Source: Cocleimonas sp.
Lineage (GTDB): Bacteria > Pseudomonadota > Gammaproteobacteria > Thiotrichales > Thiotrichaceae
Reading direction: 5' to 3'
NCBI GenBank assembly: GCA_023145485.1
Contig: JAGLDT010000301.1
Span: forward strand, 1-7,444
Length of the DNA: 7,444 bases
Under the pieces are notes generated by a model. The model worked only from the letters and a program-made list of their open reading frames with translations, was not told where the DNA came from and did not search any database. Shown one piece after another: positions 1 to 6,747 of the stretch (positions are counted from its first letter, which is position 1; every line of letters starts with the position of its first letter). A program made the position numbers and the translations under genes.

Positions 1-30
1 AGTAAGAACCTACCGTATACTGATTCCATC

Positions 31-717
31 ATGAATATATTATTAATAGAAGACGATTTACAGACGGCCTCCTTTATCCAAAAGGGTTTGAGCGAGAGCG
101 GACATATAGCTGATCATGCAGAAGATGGTGAGGAAGGGTTGCAATTAGCCCTAGATAATCAATATGACGTATTAGTAATAGATCGCATGTTACCTCTTCG
201 CGATGGATTATCGGTTATTAAGGAAGTACGCAAACAAGGCGTTGAAACACCTATTTTAATCCTCAGTGCATTAGGTGAAGTCGATCACCGTGTTGAAGGG
301 TTACAAGCAGGTGGCGATGATTATTTAGTAAAACCCTATGCCTTTAGTGAGCTAATGGCGCGTTTACAAGCATTAATGCGACGTTCACAACCAGCACAAG
401 AGCAAAGCGTATTAACCGTTAGTGATCTGGAAATGAACTTGATCAAGCACAGTGTTTCACGTGCAGGGCAAATCGTTAATTTGCAACCACGTGAGTTTAT
501 TTTATTAGAACAACTGATGCGCCACGCAGGCGAAGTCGTCACCCGAACCATGTTATTAGAAAAAGTATGGGGCTATCATTTTGATCCACAAACCAATGTG
601 GTCGATGTTCATATTAGTCGTCTACGCTCAAAAATAGACCGAGAATTTGGCAAACCTTTACTGCATACCGTTCGAGGGGCTGGTTATTCTTTATATGATC
701 CTGATGAAGAAAGTTAG
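31..717 (+). CDS. OmpR/PhoB-family two-component response regulator
   Basis: A cytoplasmic DNA-binding response regulator of 228 residues, the usual length for the family. Residues 1-115 form the receiver domain: acidic pocket E7-D8-D9, phospho-acceptor Asp51 in VIDRMLP, switch residue Ser79 in LILSALG, and conserved Lys101 in YLVKPYAF. Residues 127-224 form a winged-helix DNA-binding domain, with the PREFILLEQL start, the DVHISRLRSKID recognition-helix region and the VRGAGYSL C-terminal hairpin. The wording of the receiver (ALGEVDHRVEGLQAGGDDYLVKP) recalls the CusR/PcoR branch, but its target genes cannot be read from the sequence. The start is chosen because MNILLIEDD is the canonical N-terminus; no clear Shine-Dalgarno sequence precedes it in the 30 bases available. 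The histidine kinase downstream, on the same strand, is its likely partner. Confidence 0.96.
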   Translation: MNILLIEDDLQTASFIQKGLSESGHIADHAEDGEEGLQLALDNQYDVLVIDRMLPLRDGLSVIKEVRKQGVETPILILSALGEVDHRVEGLQAGGDDYLVKPYAFSELMARLQALMRRSQPAQEQSVLTVSDLEMNLIKHSVSRAGQIVNLQPREFILLEQLMRHAGEVVTRTMLLEKVWGYHFDPQTNVVDVHISRLRSKIDREFGKPLLHTVRGAGYSLYDPDEES

Positions 718-718
718 T

Positions 719-756
719 ATCAATCATAATTGCTTTTTCTTTGTTTTGTGATTGAT
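719..756 (+). repeat. Perfect 8-bp inverted repeat in regulator-kinase spacer
   Basis: ATCAATCA at 719-726 is the exact reverse complement of TGATTGAT at 749-756, with 22 bases between them. It begins one base after the response regulator stop codon. It could be an RNA stem-loop that adjusts the relative expression of regulator and kinase, or an operator. There is no terminal T-run after the second arm, so it does not look like an intrinsic terminator. The dyad is seen directly; its function is inferred. Confidence 0.4.
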
Positions 757-791
757 CTCTATGCCCTCCGTGGTGAAACTAAATCCCATCA

Positions 792-2213
792 ATGAATAAA
801 ATCTCAAACTTTCGACAACTTTTTAATACCACTGCCTTTCGTCTATCGCTAATCTACGCATTACTATTTAGCCTTATTGCCACCGTTGCCCTGTTTTTTA
901 TCTACTGGGTAGCTGCTGAACAAATAAAACATCAAACCGATGAACGCCTACAGTTAGAAACCAATATTTTAATGAATCGCTATCACACAGGGCGGTTTGA
1001 TGCCTTAGCGCAGACCATCCAACGTCGTAATGCTGATTCTAGTACCACATTTTTTATCTATGCGATATTAGACCGCCGTGGACGTGATATTAATAAATCA
1101 TTTCAACCTGAATATATCAGCAAAGACAGGCGACAAGCCTATGCCACCATGACATTGGGGGCAATATCGCATATGATCCCAGAAAAACAAAAAAATGCCC
1201 CAGCGCGTGTCTTGCTGACACTATTACCCACTAAACACCTACTTTTAGTAGGAGCCGACTTAAACCAACAAAAGCAGTTACTTAATAAGATATTCAGCGT
1301 GGTTATCATTGCTATCGCTATTATTTTCACCCTTGCCTTACTCGGTGGAATACTCATGGGACGCAGTGTTTTAAAACGTATTGATGCAGTAAGAAAAACA
1401 GCTGGAGAAATCATCGAAGGCGATTTAACCCAACGGATGCCCTTCACACGGCGAAATGATGAGTTTGACAGACTAAGCCTTGTATTAAACCGCATGTTGC
1501 AACGCTTAGAACAATCCATGCAAGGCATGCGTGAAGTCACTGATAACTTAGCTCATGACCTGCGCACCCCTTTAAATCGCTTACGCAACCGCCTTGAGTT
1601 AACTCAATTAAAAGATCCCGATACGGTTGATTACCGAAAATCTCAACAAGATGCAATTGAGGATGTTGATACACTGATTAACACCTTTAACTCACTGCTT
1701 AATATCGCGCAAACAGAATCAGGGGTAAAACGCAAGCAACTGGAAAACATCGATCTTTCACAACTTATGAATGGTCTAGGCGAACTCTATGAAGTGGTTG
1801 CTGAAGAAGAAAATATCAGCTTTGAATACCAGATAGAAGAACAACTTAGCGTACAAGGAAATCAACAACTACTCGCCCAAGCATTCACCAACTTGATTGA
1901 TAATGCCGTTAAATACACACCTGAAAAGGGGTATATCATCTTACAAGCCATTCAACAGGATGGGAGTGTCATTATTATGATACGTGACACAGGATTAGGT
2001 ATTCCACAAGACCAAAGAGAACATGTCTTTGAGCGTTTTGTACGGCTAGATAATGCACGAACCAGTGTTGGTAATGGGTTAGGCTTGAGCCTAGTAAAGG
2101 CAGTGATGGATCAACATAATGCAGAGATTATCCTAGGTGATAATCAGCCTGGCTTGATTGTCACCGTTAGGTTAAAAATGAATAACTCTGAGCAACCTCA
2201 AAGTCAGCCATAA
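792..2213 (+). CDS. Membrane sensor histidine kinase with HAMP domain
   Basis: A 473-residue inner-membrane sensor kinase, the likely phosphodonor for the response regulator encoded just upstream. Transmembrane segments lie at about residues 17-40 and 167-190 and enclose a sensor region of about 125 residues, predicted periplasmic, that I cannot match to a named fold. A HAMP linker follows (about 187-240), then the dimerisation/phospho-acceptor helix with His255 in NLAHDLRTPLNR. The ATP-binding domain shows an N box (NLIDNAVKYT, Asn367 and Asn371), a G1 box (DTGLGIP, Asp399), an F box (ERFVRLD) and a G2 box (GNGLGLSLV). All catalytic motifs look intact. An in-frame stop at 780-782 limits how far upstream the gene could begin, so the ATG at 792 is the natural start; only a weak GGTG lies upstream. 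The signal sensed is unknown. The kinase family is certain; a metal or envelope-stress role would be a guess. Confidence 0.95.
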   Translation: MNKISNFRQLFNTTAFRLSLIYALLFSLIATVALFFIYWVAAEQIKHQTDERLQLETNILMNRYHTGRFDALAQTIQRRNADSSTTFFIYAILDRRGRDINKSFQPEYISKDRRQAYATMTLGAISHMIPEKQKNAPARVLLTLLPTKHLLLVGADLNQQKQLLNKIFSVVIIAIAIIFTLALLGGILMGRSVLKRIDAVRKTAGEIIEGDLTQRMPFTRRNDEFDRLSLVLNRMLQRLEQSMQGMREVTDNLAHDLRTPLNRLRNRLELTQLKDPDTVDYRKSQQDAIEDVDTLINTFNSLLNIAQTESGVKRKQLENIDLSQLMNGLGELYEVVAEEENISFEYQIEEQLSVQGNQQLLAQAFTNLIDNAVKYTPEKGYIILQAIQQDGSVIIMIRDTGLGIPQDQREHVFERFVRLDNARTSVGNGLGLSLVKAVMDQHNAEIILGDNQPGLIVTVRLKMNNSEQPQSQP

Positions 2214-2264
2214 TATACTCCAAGGTAGCTCCTTACATGCTCCTAATATATTTACCTACCTATT

Positions 2265-4994
2265 TTACTTATTGTCTTTCCATGCTTTCAGTAAATCACG
2301 CAAAGCCTGCGCTTTGTTTTCAGGCGGTGGATTGCCAGCATGTGTTTTATCGTTAATACCATGACAACCCTCACAGGTTCTTATTTCTCCAGGCGCAAAG
2401 GTTAACCATTGTCTTTCTCTAACAATCGCCTCACCATCAGGTGCAACAGACTGCCAACTTAAGGCACGTGTAGCAGGAACAAAAGCTGCCACAGAGCCAT
2501 CAGTAGCAATTTTTATTCCTGCCTCAACAGGGGCATTAGTATCAATTAAATTAGATGAGATTAAATTTGGTGTAATTTGTGTATCTCTTAATGGAGTGGC
2601 GAGGGTTCTTCTTCCGCTAACCTCATTTCCAGCGTACCCTCGAATCAACTCCCCTGCAAAAATTTGAAAATGTGATATATCATAAACTTTCCCAGGAGCT
2701 GACGCTGTTTTAACACCATTAGGGACTTGCAAGTTAAAGGGTTGTTGTCGATCAGCAGCATCTCTTGCGGTCATATTTCTAATGATAATAAGAGCTAGAT
2801 TATTTTGCTTCATCCATTCTCTTAATTCCTGCTCATTTACCCCTTCTTCATCCAAAATTGATTTTTCTATGGGATTAATAGGGTGTTTTTTTAAGGTCTT
2901 AGGTTTTGCGCGTTGAACGATCTCAACCACCCCTGTTTCACTCATTTCCACGCTATTAGAGAGCGTTTGCTCGCTATCACCCCAATAAATAATGGTTCGC
3001 TGGATAGGCGATCCTAACAATGGGTTACTTGCTATATGTTCCGTACTGCTGGCGCTATTATTTTTCTTTTCCATCTTAACTAAGCGAAAAGTATAAGGTG
3101 CATTACTATCAAACACCGCACTTTGCGTCGTGTAGGATGCCAGCATAGTCCCATCCATTGTCATTAATGGGTTTCTAAAATGACCCAATGTATTTGTTTC
3201 ATTATCAATCATGGCATTAGTCCAATCAATAATTTCCATATCTTGCGGTTTTTTGCCAATCGGCAATGAAAATTCAAAGATTCTTCCAGAGGAAAATCTA
3301 GCAAACTCCCGACTCCAAGTGCCATAAAATGTACCTTCATGCCCTGCTCTAGGATCTTCTTTTATCTGAAAGATACCAGAGTCAGAGTTCACTGTATCAC
3401 GTAGCGTATTTTTGGATAAATCACCAATATCATCAACAAGATTTGGATCATCAGATTTTGATCCTGCTTGAAAAAGCCCGCCAAACTCATGCCGACCCAC
3501 ATGATTTACTGTTTGATGACCTTCGCCATTTTCAGAGATTTCCCAAGGAAGAAACTCATTGAAATCATGCAGTCGTTCATTAGGGTCTTTATTTGGCTCA
3601 GTGCTAACACTGTTGATAACATCTTCAGAAGCCTCAGGGAATAGATCATAAGGCGTACCGTCCGCATCCGCATACGGTTTACCATTTTTTATTGCAGGTG
3701 CATTGATAATAGCAGCATTAACCGCCTCACTCAGATAATTAACAGGACGTGGTTGCCATCCATCTCCTGAGCGATAACTATTCGCTTGTTGATCTCTTTT
3801 TAAATGCTCCCAACGCGTTGAAATAATTCTGCCATCAGTCGCCAGCTGAAGATCAAAATCACCACTAGGGGAATGCGTTAAATGAATCACTTTACCCGTG
3901 CTAGGGTTGAGTTTAAAGATACCCGTATTGATCGGTGAAGACTCATACTCATCCAACTGGGGGTAAGTATGTGTCATGCCAAAAAGAGGAGCATCCGAGG
4001 TATAAATAATCTGATCATCAGAACCATAAATGGGTGAAATATTATTATAAGCAGGTTGGTTAGCAATTTTAGTTATTATAGGTGTTGCACCACTAACCAC
4101 GACCTCTAAATTAGTAAGCTCATAAATTTGCCATTTATTGGCACGATAGCTTTGATCATATGCCTCAGAAGGCCCACCGATCACCATAGAAAAGAGGGCT
4201 TTATTACCCGTCCAGTGAACAGATGGCTGTCTAACTGCTATAGCATTTCCCGCTTGAACCTGCCCCTCAGCAACCCCAAACCCTGCTTCTTTGGTTAAAT
4301 AACGCAATGTCCCTGCGGTATCCATCATGCATAAATCACCCCCTCGAGGTGCTTGTATTTGCATACTTGTTTCATGATTAGTAAACGTTTCTAATTGATG
4401 ACCAAAACTATCAGGAACTAACGGTGGAACGACTAATGAAAACAAAACAGGGTGACTTAACACACCTCCTTCGCTAACCGAATTTATAATCACATGCTCT
4501 ACCGCTAAGCTAGAAACATCACTAGGAAACTTCCCGCCTGTAGGCGTATCAATCACCAAACTAAACGTTTTTCCCGTTCCTGCAACAAGTATAGCCACAT
4601 TAATATCGACACTTGTTTGCCCTGCAACAATAGTAGCAACACCTTCGGTCTCTGTATAATCAACGCCAGCCACCGCTGTCCCATTTTTTGTTTTATAATG
4701 AACCGATGCATCAATGCTTAAAGGCTTGCTTATTTTTAAATGAAAAGAATCAACATAACTAACATTATCATCCCGATTAAGACGACGATTTTTTTTACTA
4801 CTGGTTAAAATAGAACGCTTTAACCTATCGCTCTTTGTACGAGCTGTTTTTTTAACCGCCTTTTTCACTGTTTGCAATGAAAATAGCGTTCCTTCCGTAG
4901 ATCCCAAACTAGGCTGTGCGTAAACCGTTAAAGAAAAATTGTAAATAAAGATAATTGCTAAATAATTTAGCCAACCCCGTCCTTTTGATTTCAT
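2265..4994 (-). CDS. Exported HzsA-like single-haem cytochrome with Calx-beta-like segment
   Basis: A 909-residue exported protein. Residues 1-26 are a signal peptide (basic start, hydrophobic YLAIIFIYNFSLTV, likely cleavage after VYA). Residues 43-75 are strongly basic. Residues 80-170 look like one Calx-beta repeat (HYKTKNGTAVAGVDYTETEG is the typical core). From about 205 onward the pattern resembles the hydrazine synthase alpha-subunit family: beta-propeller-like strands (PRGGDLCMMD, NISPIYGSDDQIIYTSD, SGDFDLQLATDGRIISTRWE), a middle region with RQQPFNLQVPNG, and a C-terminal WLTFAPGEIRTCEGCHG. The c-haem site is Cys874, Cys877 and His878. It is the only CXXCH in the protein, and the only other cysteine is Cys222. 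Anammox HzsA carries two c-haems and works with HzsB and HzsC, neither of which is seen here, so hydrazine synthesis is unlikely. A periplasmic or surface redox role is inferred. The start is supported by AAGGGG 10 bases upstream and by the signal peptide. Confidence 0.85.
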   Translation of the reverse strand: MKSKGRGWLNYLAIIFIYNFSLTVYAQPSLGSTEGTLFSLQTVKKAVKKTARTKSDRLKRSILTSSKKNRRLNRDDNVSYVDSFHLKISKPLSIDASVHYKTKNGTAVAGVDYTETEGVATIVAGQTSVDINVAILVAGTGKTFSLVIDTPTGGKFPSDVSSLAVEHVIINSVSEGGVLSHPVLFSLVVPPLVPDSFGHQLETFTNHETSMQIQAPRGGDLCMMDTAGTLRYLTKEAGFGVAEGQVQAGNAIAVRQPSVHWTGNKALFSMVIGGPSEAYDQSYRANKWQIYELTNLEVVVSGATPIITKIANQPAYNNISPIYGSDDQIIYTSDAPLFGMTHTYPQLDEYESSPINTGIFKLNPSTGKVIHLTHSPSGDFDLQLATDGRIISTRWEHLKRDQQANSYRSGDGWQPRPVNYLSEAVNAAIINAPAIKNGKPYADADGTPYDLFPEASEDVINSVSTEPNKDPNERLHDFNEFLPWEISENGEGHQTVNHVGRHEFGGLFQAGSKSDDPNLVDDIGDLSKNTLRDTVNSDSGIFQIKEDPRAGHEGTFYGTWSREFARFSSGRIFEFSLPIGKKPQDMEIIDWTNAMIDNETNTLGHFRNPLMTMDGTMLASYTTQSAVFDSNAPYTFRLVKMEKKNNSASSTEHIASNPLLGSPIQRTIIYWGDSEQTLSNSVEMSETGVVEIVQRAKPKTLKKHPINPIEKSILDEEGVNEQELREWMKQNNLALIIIRNMTARDAADRQQPFNLQVPNGVKTASAPGKVYDISHFQIFAGELIRGYAGNEVSGRRTLATPLRDTQITPNLISSNLIDTNAPVEAGIKIATDGSVAAFVPATRALSWQSVAPDGEAIVRERQWLTFAPGEIRTCEGCHGINDKTHAGNPPPENKAQALRDLLKAWKDNK

Positions 4995-5004
4995 TGTTTA
5001 AATA

Positions 5005-5010
5005 CCCCTT
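5005..5010 (-). promoter_or_regulatory. Ribosome binding site of the HzsA-like gene
   Basis: On the minus strand AAGGGG lies 10 bases before the ATG at 4994. The spacing is slightly long, but the match is good, and this start places a clean signal peptide at the N-terminus. Confidence 0.55.
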
Positions 5011-5019
5011 AGCATAGAT

Positions 5020-5032
5020 GTATGAAACATAC
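5020..5032. repeat. Short perfect dyad in the leader of the HzsA-like gene
   Basis: GTATGAAACATAC is two perfect 5-bp arms around AAA. It lies 26-38 bases upstream of the start codon of the minus-strand gene, close to its ribosome binding site. It could be a small operator or an mRNA hairpin near the start region. A 5-bp dyad in AT-rich DNA may also be chance. Confidence 0.3.
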
Positions 5033-5082
5033 TGAACTATCCAGTTTGAAATATAAGTATATTCATTATTTTTATAATGTTA

Positions 5083-5129
5083 TGTGAATAACACACAGTT
5101 TTATCTATTTGTTGTGTGATTTTTTCACA
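5083..5129. promoter_or_regulatory. Pair of TGTG-N7-CACA dyads in a divergent control region
   Basis: Two 15-base dyads are visible: TGTGAATAACACACA at 5083-5097 (4-bp arms) and TGTGATTTTTTCACA at 5115-5129 (perfect 5-bp arms). Their centres, 5090 and 5122, are 32 bp apart, close to three helical turns, so a protein could bind both on one face of the DNA. CACACA at 5092-5097 and TGTGTG at 5113-5118 form a further nested inverted repeat. The half-site recalls CRP/FNR-superfamily operators (TGTGA/TCACA), but the 5-base gap between the pentamers is one shorter than the CRP consensus. The location, between two divergent genes, suits a shared operator. Symmetry is observed; the regulator is unknown. 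Confidence 0.4.
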
Positions 5130-5191
5130 GAATAATAAGCTAAATGAAACTAATATTATCCATTGTCAGCAGGTTAATTTTTTTATTACAA

Positions 5192-5199
5192 GGAAAGGA
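5192..5199 (+). promoter_or_regulatory. Ribosome binding site that sets the start of the 237-residue gene
   Basis: GGAAAGGA, followed by AATT and ATG at 5204, is the strongest Shine-Dalgarno match in this region. It supports the start at 5204 over the in-frame ATG at 5144, which has no such sequence upstream. Confidence 0.65.
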
Positions 5200-5203
5200 A
5201 ATT

Positions 5204-5917
5204 ATGGATATTTATTTAAACTGGAGAGTGGCAGATCAGAAAAAAAACCAATATTCCCAAGAAGAGTTAAAAAAGAAGTTTCGTGGAAGTCGTGCTGATA
5301 GAGTTTTTTCAGCAATAATGGGGAAGGACTTGATGTCTTATGTTGGAGCTATTAATACAATATTTACTCCACCAAAGTCAGAAGGTATTTTTTTTGTATT
5401 TGCAGAAAATAAACAAATTGAATTTGCTAATTTAATTGATCCTTCTCGTGGATCAGGAAAAATAGGACCGACTACTTTTCTAAAACCAAGACATTCACCT
5501 CTTGTTCCTGATAGTCCTAAAGGTTCTAACCCTGCTCAAATGTGGCGTAATATGGCAAGTTTGAAAGGAATTGGTGCAAGTTATCGTCAAGCAGGAATAG
5601 GAAGTAGTTTGCATATCGCTTTTAACAAAACAACCTGTGATGTTCATGTAGACCGCGCTGGATTCATTAGAAAAGATGCGATGGGACGTGTCACATGGGA
5701 TCACAATGGAATGTTAAGACACTTAATGATTGATCTTGCATCTGATTATAGAGATGAAATTGCTCTACCATTAGTGTCAATGGGTATCAATGATAACAAT
5801 CATAATCCAATATTAAGCGCTACAATAGCACCTTGGCTCGCTGTTGACTTACCTTCTCGCGAGAATGAAAATAAAGGCTCTATAAGCTTCGGTCTAGGGG
5901 TATCTGGAACATTTTGA
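5204..5917 (+). CDS. Hypothetical protein of 237 residues, no recognised family
   Basis: I do not recognise this protein. From the ATG at 5204 it is 237 residues, apparently soluble, with no signal peptide or membrane helix. The N-terminal 45 residues are rich in lysine and arginine (VADQKKNQYSQEELKKKFRGSRADR). The middle is rich in proline and glycine (TPPKSEGIFFVFA, DPSRGSGKIGPTT, KPRHSPLVPDSPKGSNP). A more ordered part follows around residues 135-170 (ASYRQAGIGSSLHIAFN, CDVHVDRAGFI), then a helix-like MLRHLMIDLASDYRDEI. It has a single cysteine, Cys148. The HIAF...CDVHVDRAGF stretch, with histidines near an aspartate, looks like a beta-hairpin core and could be functional, but no catalytic motif is proven. 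If translation began at 5144, the extra 20 residues would form a hydrophobic leader (LILSIVSRLIFLL) and make it an exported protein. It stands alone, divergent from the HzsA-like gene. Confidence 0.7.
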   Translation: MDIYLNWRVADQKKNQYSQEELKKKFRGSRADRVFSAIMGKDLMSYVGAINTIFTPPKSEGIFFVFAENKQIEFANLIDPSRGSGKIGPTTFLKPRHSPLVPDSPKGSNPAQMWRNMASLKGIGASYRQAGIGSSLHIAFNKTTCDVHVDRAGFIRKDAMGRVTWDHNGMLRHLMIDLASDYRDEIALPLVSMGINDNNHNPILSATIAPWLAVDLPSRENENKGSISFGLGVSGTF

Positions 5918-5974
5918 TTCTATTCTTTAAGTAGTTATTAAAAGCATACACGAAATAACGTCAAGATGTATCAA

Positions 5975-6001
5975 GTGCACATTACTCTCTGAATGATGCA
6001 C
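5975..6001. repeat. Imperfect hairpin between converging genes
   Basis: GTGCACATT at 5975-5983 pairs with AATGATGCAC at 5992-6001 through nine base pairs with one bulged A, around an 8-base loop. It lies between the 3' ends of the plus-strand hypothetical gene and the minus-strand DsrC-like gene. That position suits a bidirectional 3' end structure, but neither side has a T-run, so an intrinsic terminator is not established. Nothing else is evident in 5918-6051. Confidence 0.3.
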
Positions 6002-6051
6002 TAAAAGGAAATAGTCTGATCAAAATATTATCAAGGCAATAATTTCTACTA

Positions 6052-6408
6052 TCACCCCACACACCAAGCGGTCGGACGGCGCATACCCGCCAACTGACAG
6101 CCTTGTTGCATATAGCCATGCGGAAACAGTTTAAATAGGTATTTCTTCGCAGCTTTCTTCTCTAAACCTTTTGTTGCAACGATATAATGAGTTGCTTCAC
6201 GCACATCGGGGGTTGTTTGGTGTTCGGCATGATGTTCACGAATAAAGTGCAAAATAGGCAGATGTTCTTCGGTAAAGGTTAAACCATTCCATTCTGAGGC
6301 TAATAATACGGCTAATTCCTCATCCCATTCTTCAGGATTTTTTAAATACCCATCAGAACAGCGTTCAACGGGAATATCAATCGGGGTTCTCATGCTCGTT
6401 GCTTTCAT
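6052..6408 (-). CDS. DsrC/TusE-family sulfur relay protein, variant C-terminus
   Basis: A cytoplasmic protein of 118 residues, the usual size for the DsrC/TusE family, whose members carry sulfur as a persulfide or trisulfide on a flexible C-terminal arm. Family marks are DGYLKNPEEWDEELA, LTFTEEHLPILHFIREHH, and the C-terminal KKYLFKLFPHGYMQQGCQLAGM. Two arm cysteines are present, Cys104 and Cys116, as in true DsrC rather than single-cysteine TusE. They are spaced C-X11-C, and the protein ends CVG, whereas classical DsrC has C-X10-C with the last cysteine penultimate. A third cysteine is at residue 17. It is the last gene of the nirB-nirD unit, starting 9 bases after nirD, so co-expression with nitrite reductase is likely. 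Whether it acts in tRNA thiolation, sulfur oxidation or regulation of nitrite reduction is open. No dsrAB or tusBCD genes are in the window. Confidence 0.9.
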   Translation of the reverse strand: MKATSMRTPIDIPVERCSDGYLKNPEEWDEELAVLLASEWNGLTFTEEHLPILHFIREHHAEHQTTPDVREATHYIVATKGLEKKAAKKYLFKLFPHGYMQQGCQLAGMRRPTAWCVG

Positions 6409-6415
6409 TTTTATT

Positions 6416-6419
6416 TCCT
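6416..6419 (-). promoter_or_regulatory. Ribosome binding site overlapping the nirD stop codon
   Basis: On the minus strand TAGGAAATAAAAATG contains the nirD stop (TAG), an AGGA Shine-Dalgarno core sharing its last two bases, and the start of the DsrC-like gene after 7 bases. The overlap indicates translational coupling and a shared transcript. Confidence 0.6.
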
Positions 6420-6729
6420 ATCTCGCTTTGATATAAACCATACCGTTTTCAATTTTAGTGTCAAAGACATTCGTACAGCCTTCGTCAGGGGCAACTGCTT
6501 CGCCGCTATCTAACTTAATTTTCCAATTATGCAGTGGACAAGTGACCGTTGTGCCGTGAACAATCCCCTGTGATAGCGGCCCTTTTTTATGCGGGCATTC
6601 ATCTTTTAATGCAAACACTTGATCAATGCTATTGCGAAAAACAGCGACGGTCATATCTGACATTTCAACCGTTCTTGCGCCTAACGCGGGGATGTCATCG
6701 AGCTTTGCAACTTGTATCCAATCGTTCAT
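6418..6729 (-). CDS. nirD: Nitrite reductase small subunit NirD, Rieske type
   Basis: The small subunit of cytoplasmic NAD(P)H-dependent nitrite reductase, which with NirB reduces nitrite to ammonium. At 103 residues it matches NirD length and is a complete Rieske-like domain. Both ligand boxes of a Rieske [2Fe-2S] cluster are present: Cys45 and His47 in DECPHKKGPLSQG, and Cys64 and His67 in TCPLHNWKI. Some NirD proteins lack these ligands, so their presence here suggests a real cluster carrying electrons. The SGEAVAPDEGC and MVYIKAR ending is typical of the family. An AGGTA Shine-Dalgarno sequence at 6736-6740 lies 6 bases before the ATG. It follows nirB after a 154-bp spacer filled by a palindromic repeat and precedes the DsrC-like gene by 9 bases. 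Confidence 0.95.
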   Translation of the reverse strand: MNDWIQVAKLDDIPALGARTVEMSDMTVAVFRNSIDQVFALKDECPHKKGPLSQGIVHGTTVTCPLHNWKIKLDSGEAVAPDEGCTNVFDTKIENGMVYIKAR

Positions 6730-6747
6730 TTTTTCTACCTGTGTAAC

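Noticed and set aside
1139..1540. Minus-strand open frame of 133 codons.
   Set aside because: It lies fully inside the histidine kinase gene, whose protein has intact family motifs, and its translation shows no recognisable domain.
2214..2264. Intrinsic terminator between the histidine kinase and the HzsA-like gene.
   Set aside because: AGGTAG (2223-2228) and CTACCT (2256-2261) can pair, but the loop is 27 bases, the stem has only 6 pairs, and the following TATTTT is a poor T-run.
2265..4994. Evidence of anammox metabolism from the HzsA-like protein.
   Set aside because: No hzsB, hzsC or hydrazine dehydrogenase is present, one of the two haem sites is missing, and HzsA-like proteins are likely to occur outside anammox bacteria.
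5056..5088. Minus-strand promoter with TTCACA (5083-5088) and TATACT (5056-5061).
   Set aside because: Each hexamer is good, but the spacer is 21 bases, too long for a standard sigma-70 promoter.
5115..5129. Canonical CRP-cAMP binding site.
   Set aside because: TGTGA and TCACA are both present, but only 5 bases lie between them, whereas the CRP consensus has 6. I report the dyad without naming the regulator.
5144..5203. Upstream in-frame start giving a 257-residue protein with a hydrophobic leader.
   Set aside because: The ATG at 5144 has no Shine-Dalgarno sequence, while 5204 has GGAAAGGA at good spacing. It is kept only as an alternative.
6549..6746. Plus-strand open frame of 65 codons opposite nirD.
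   Set aside because: It is antisense to a confidently identified NirD and crosses into the repeat; nothing supports translation.
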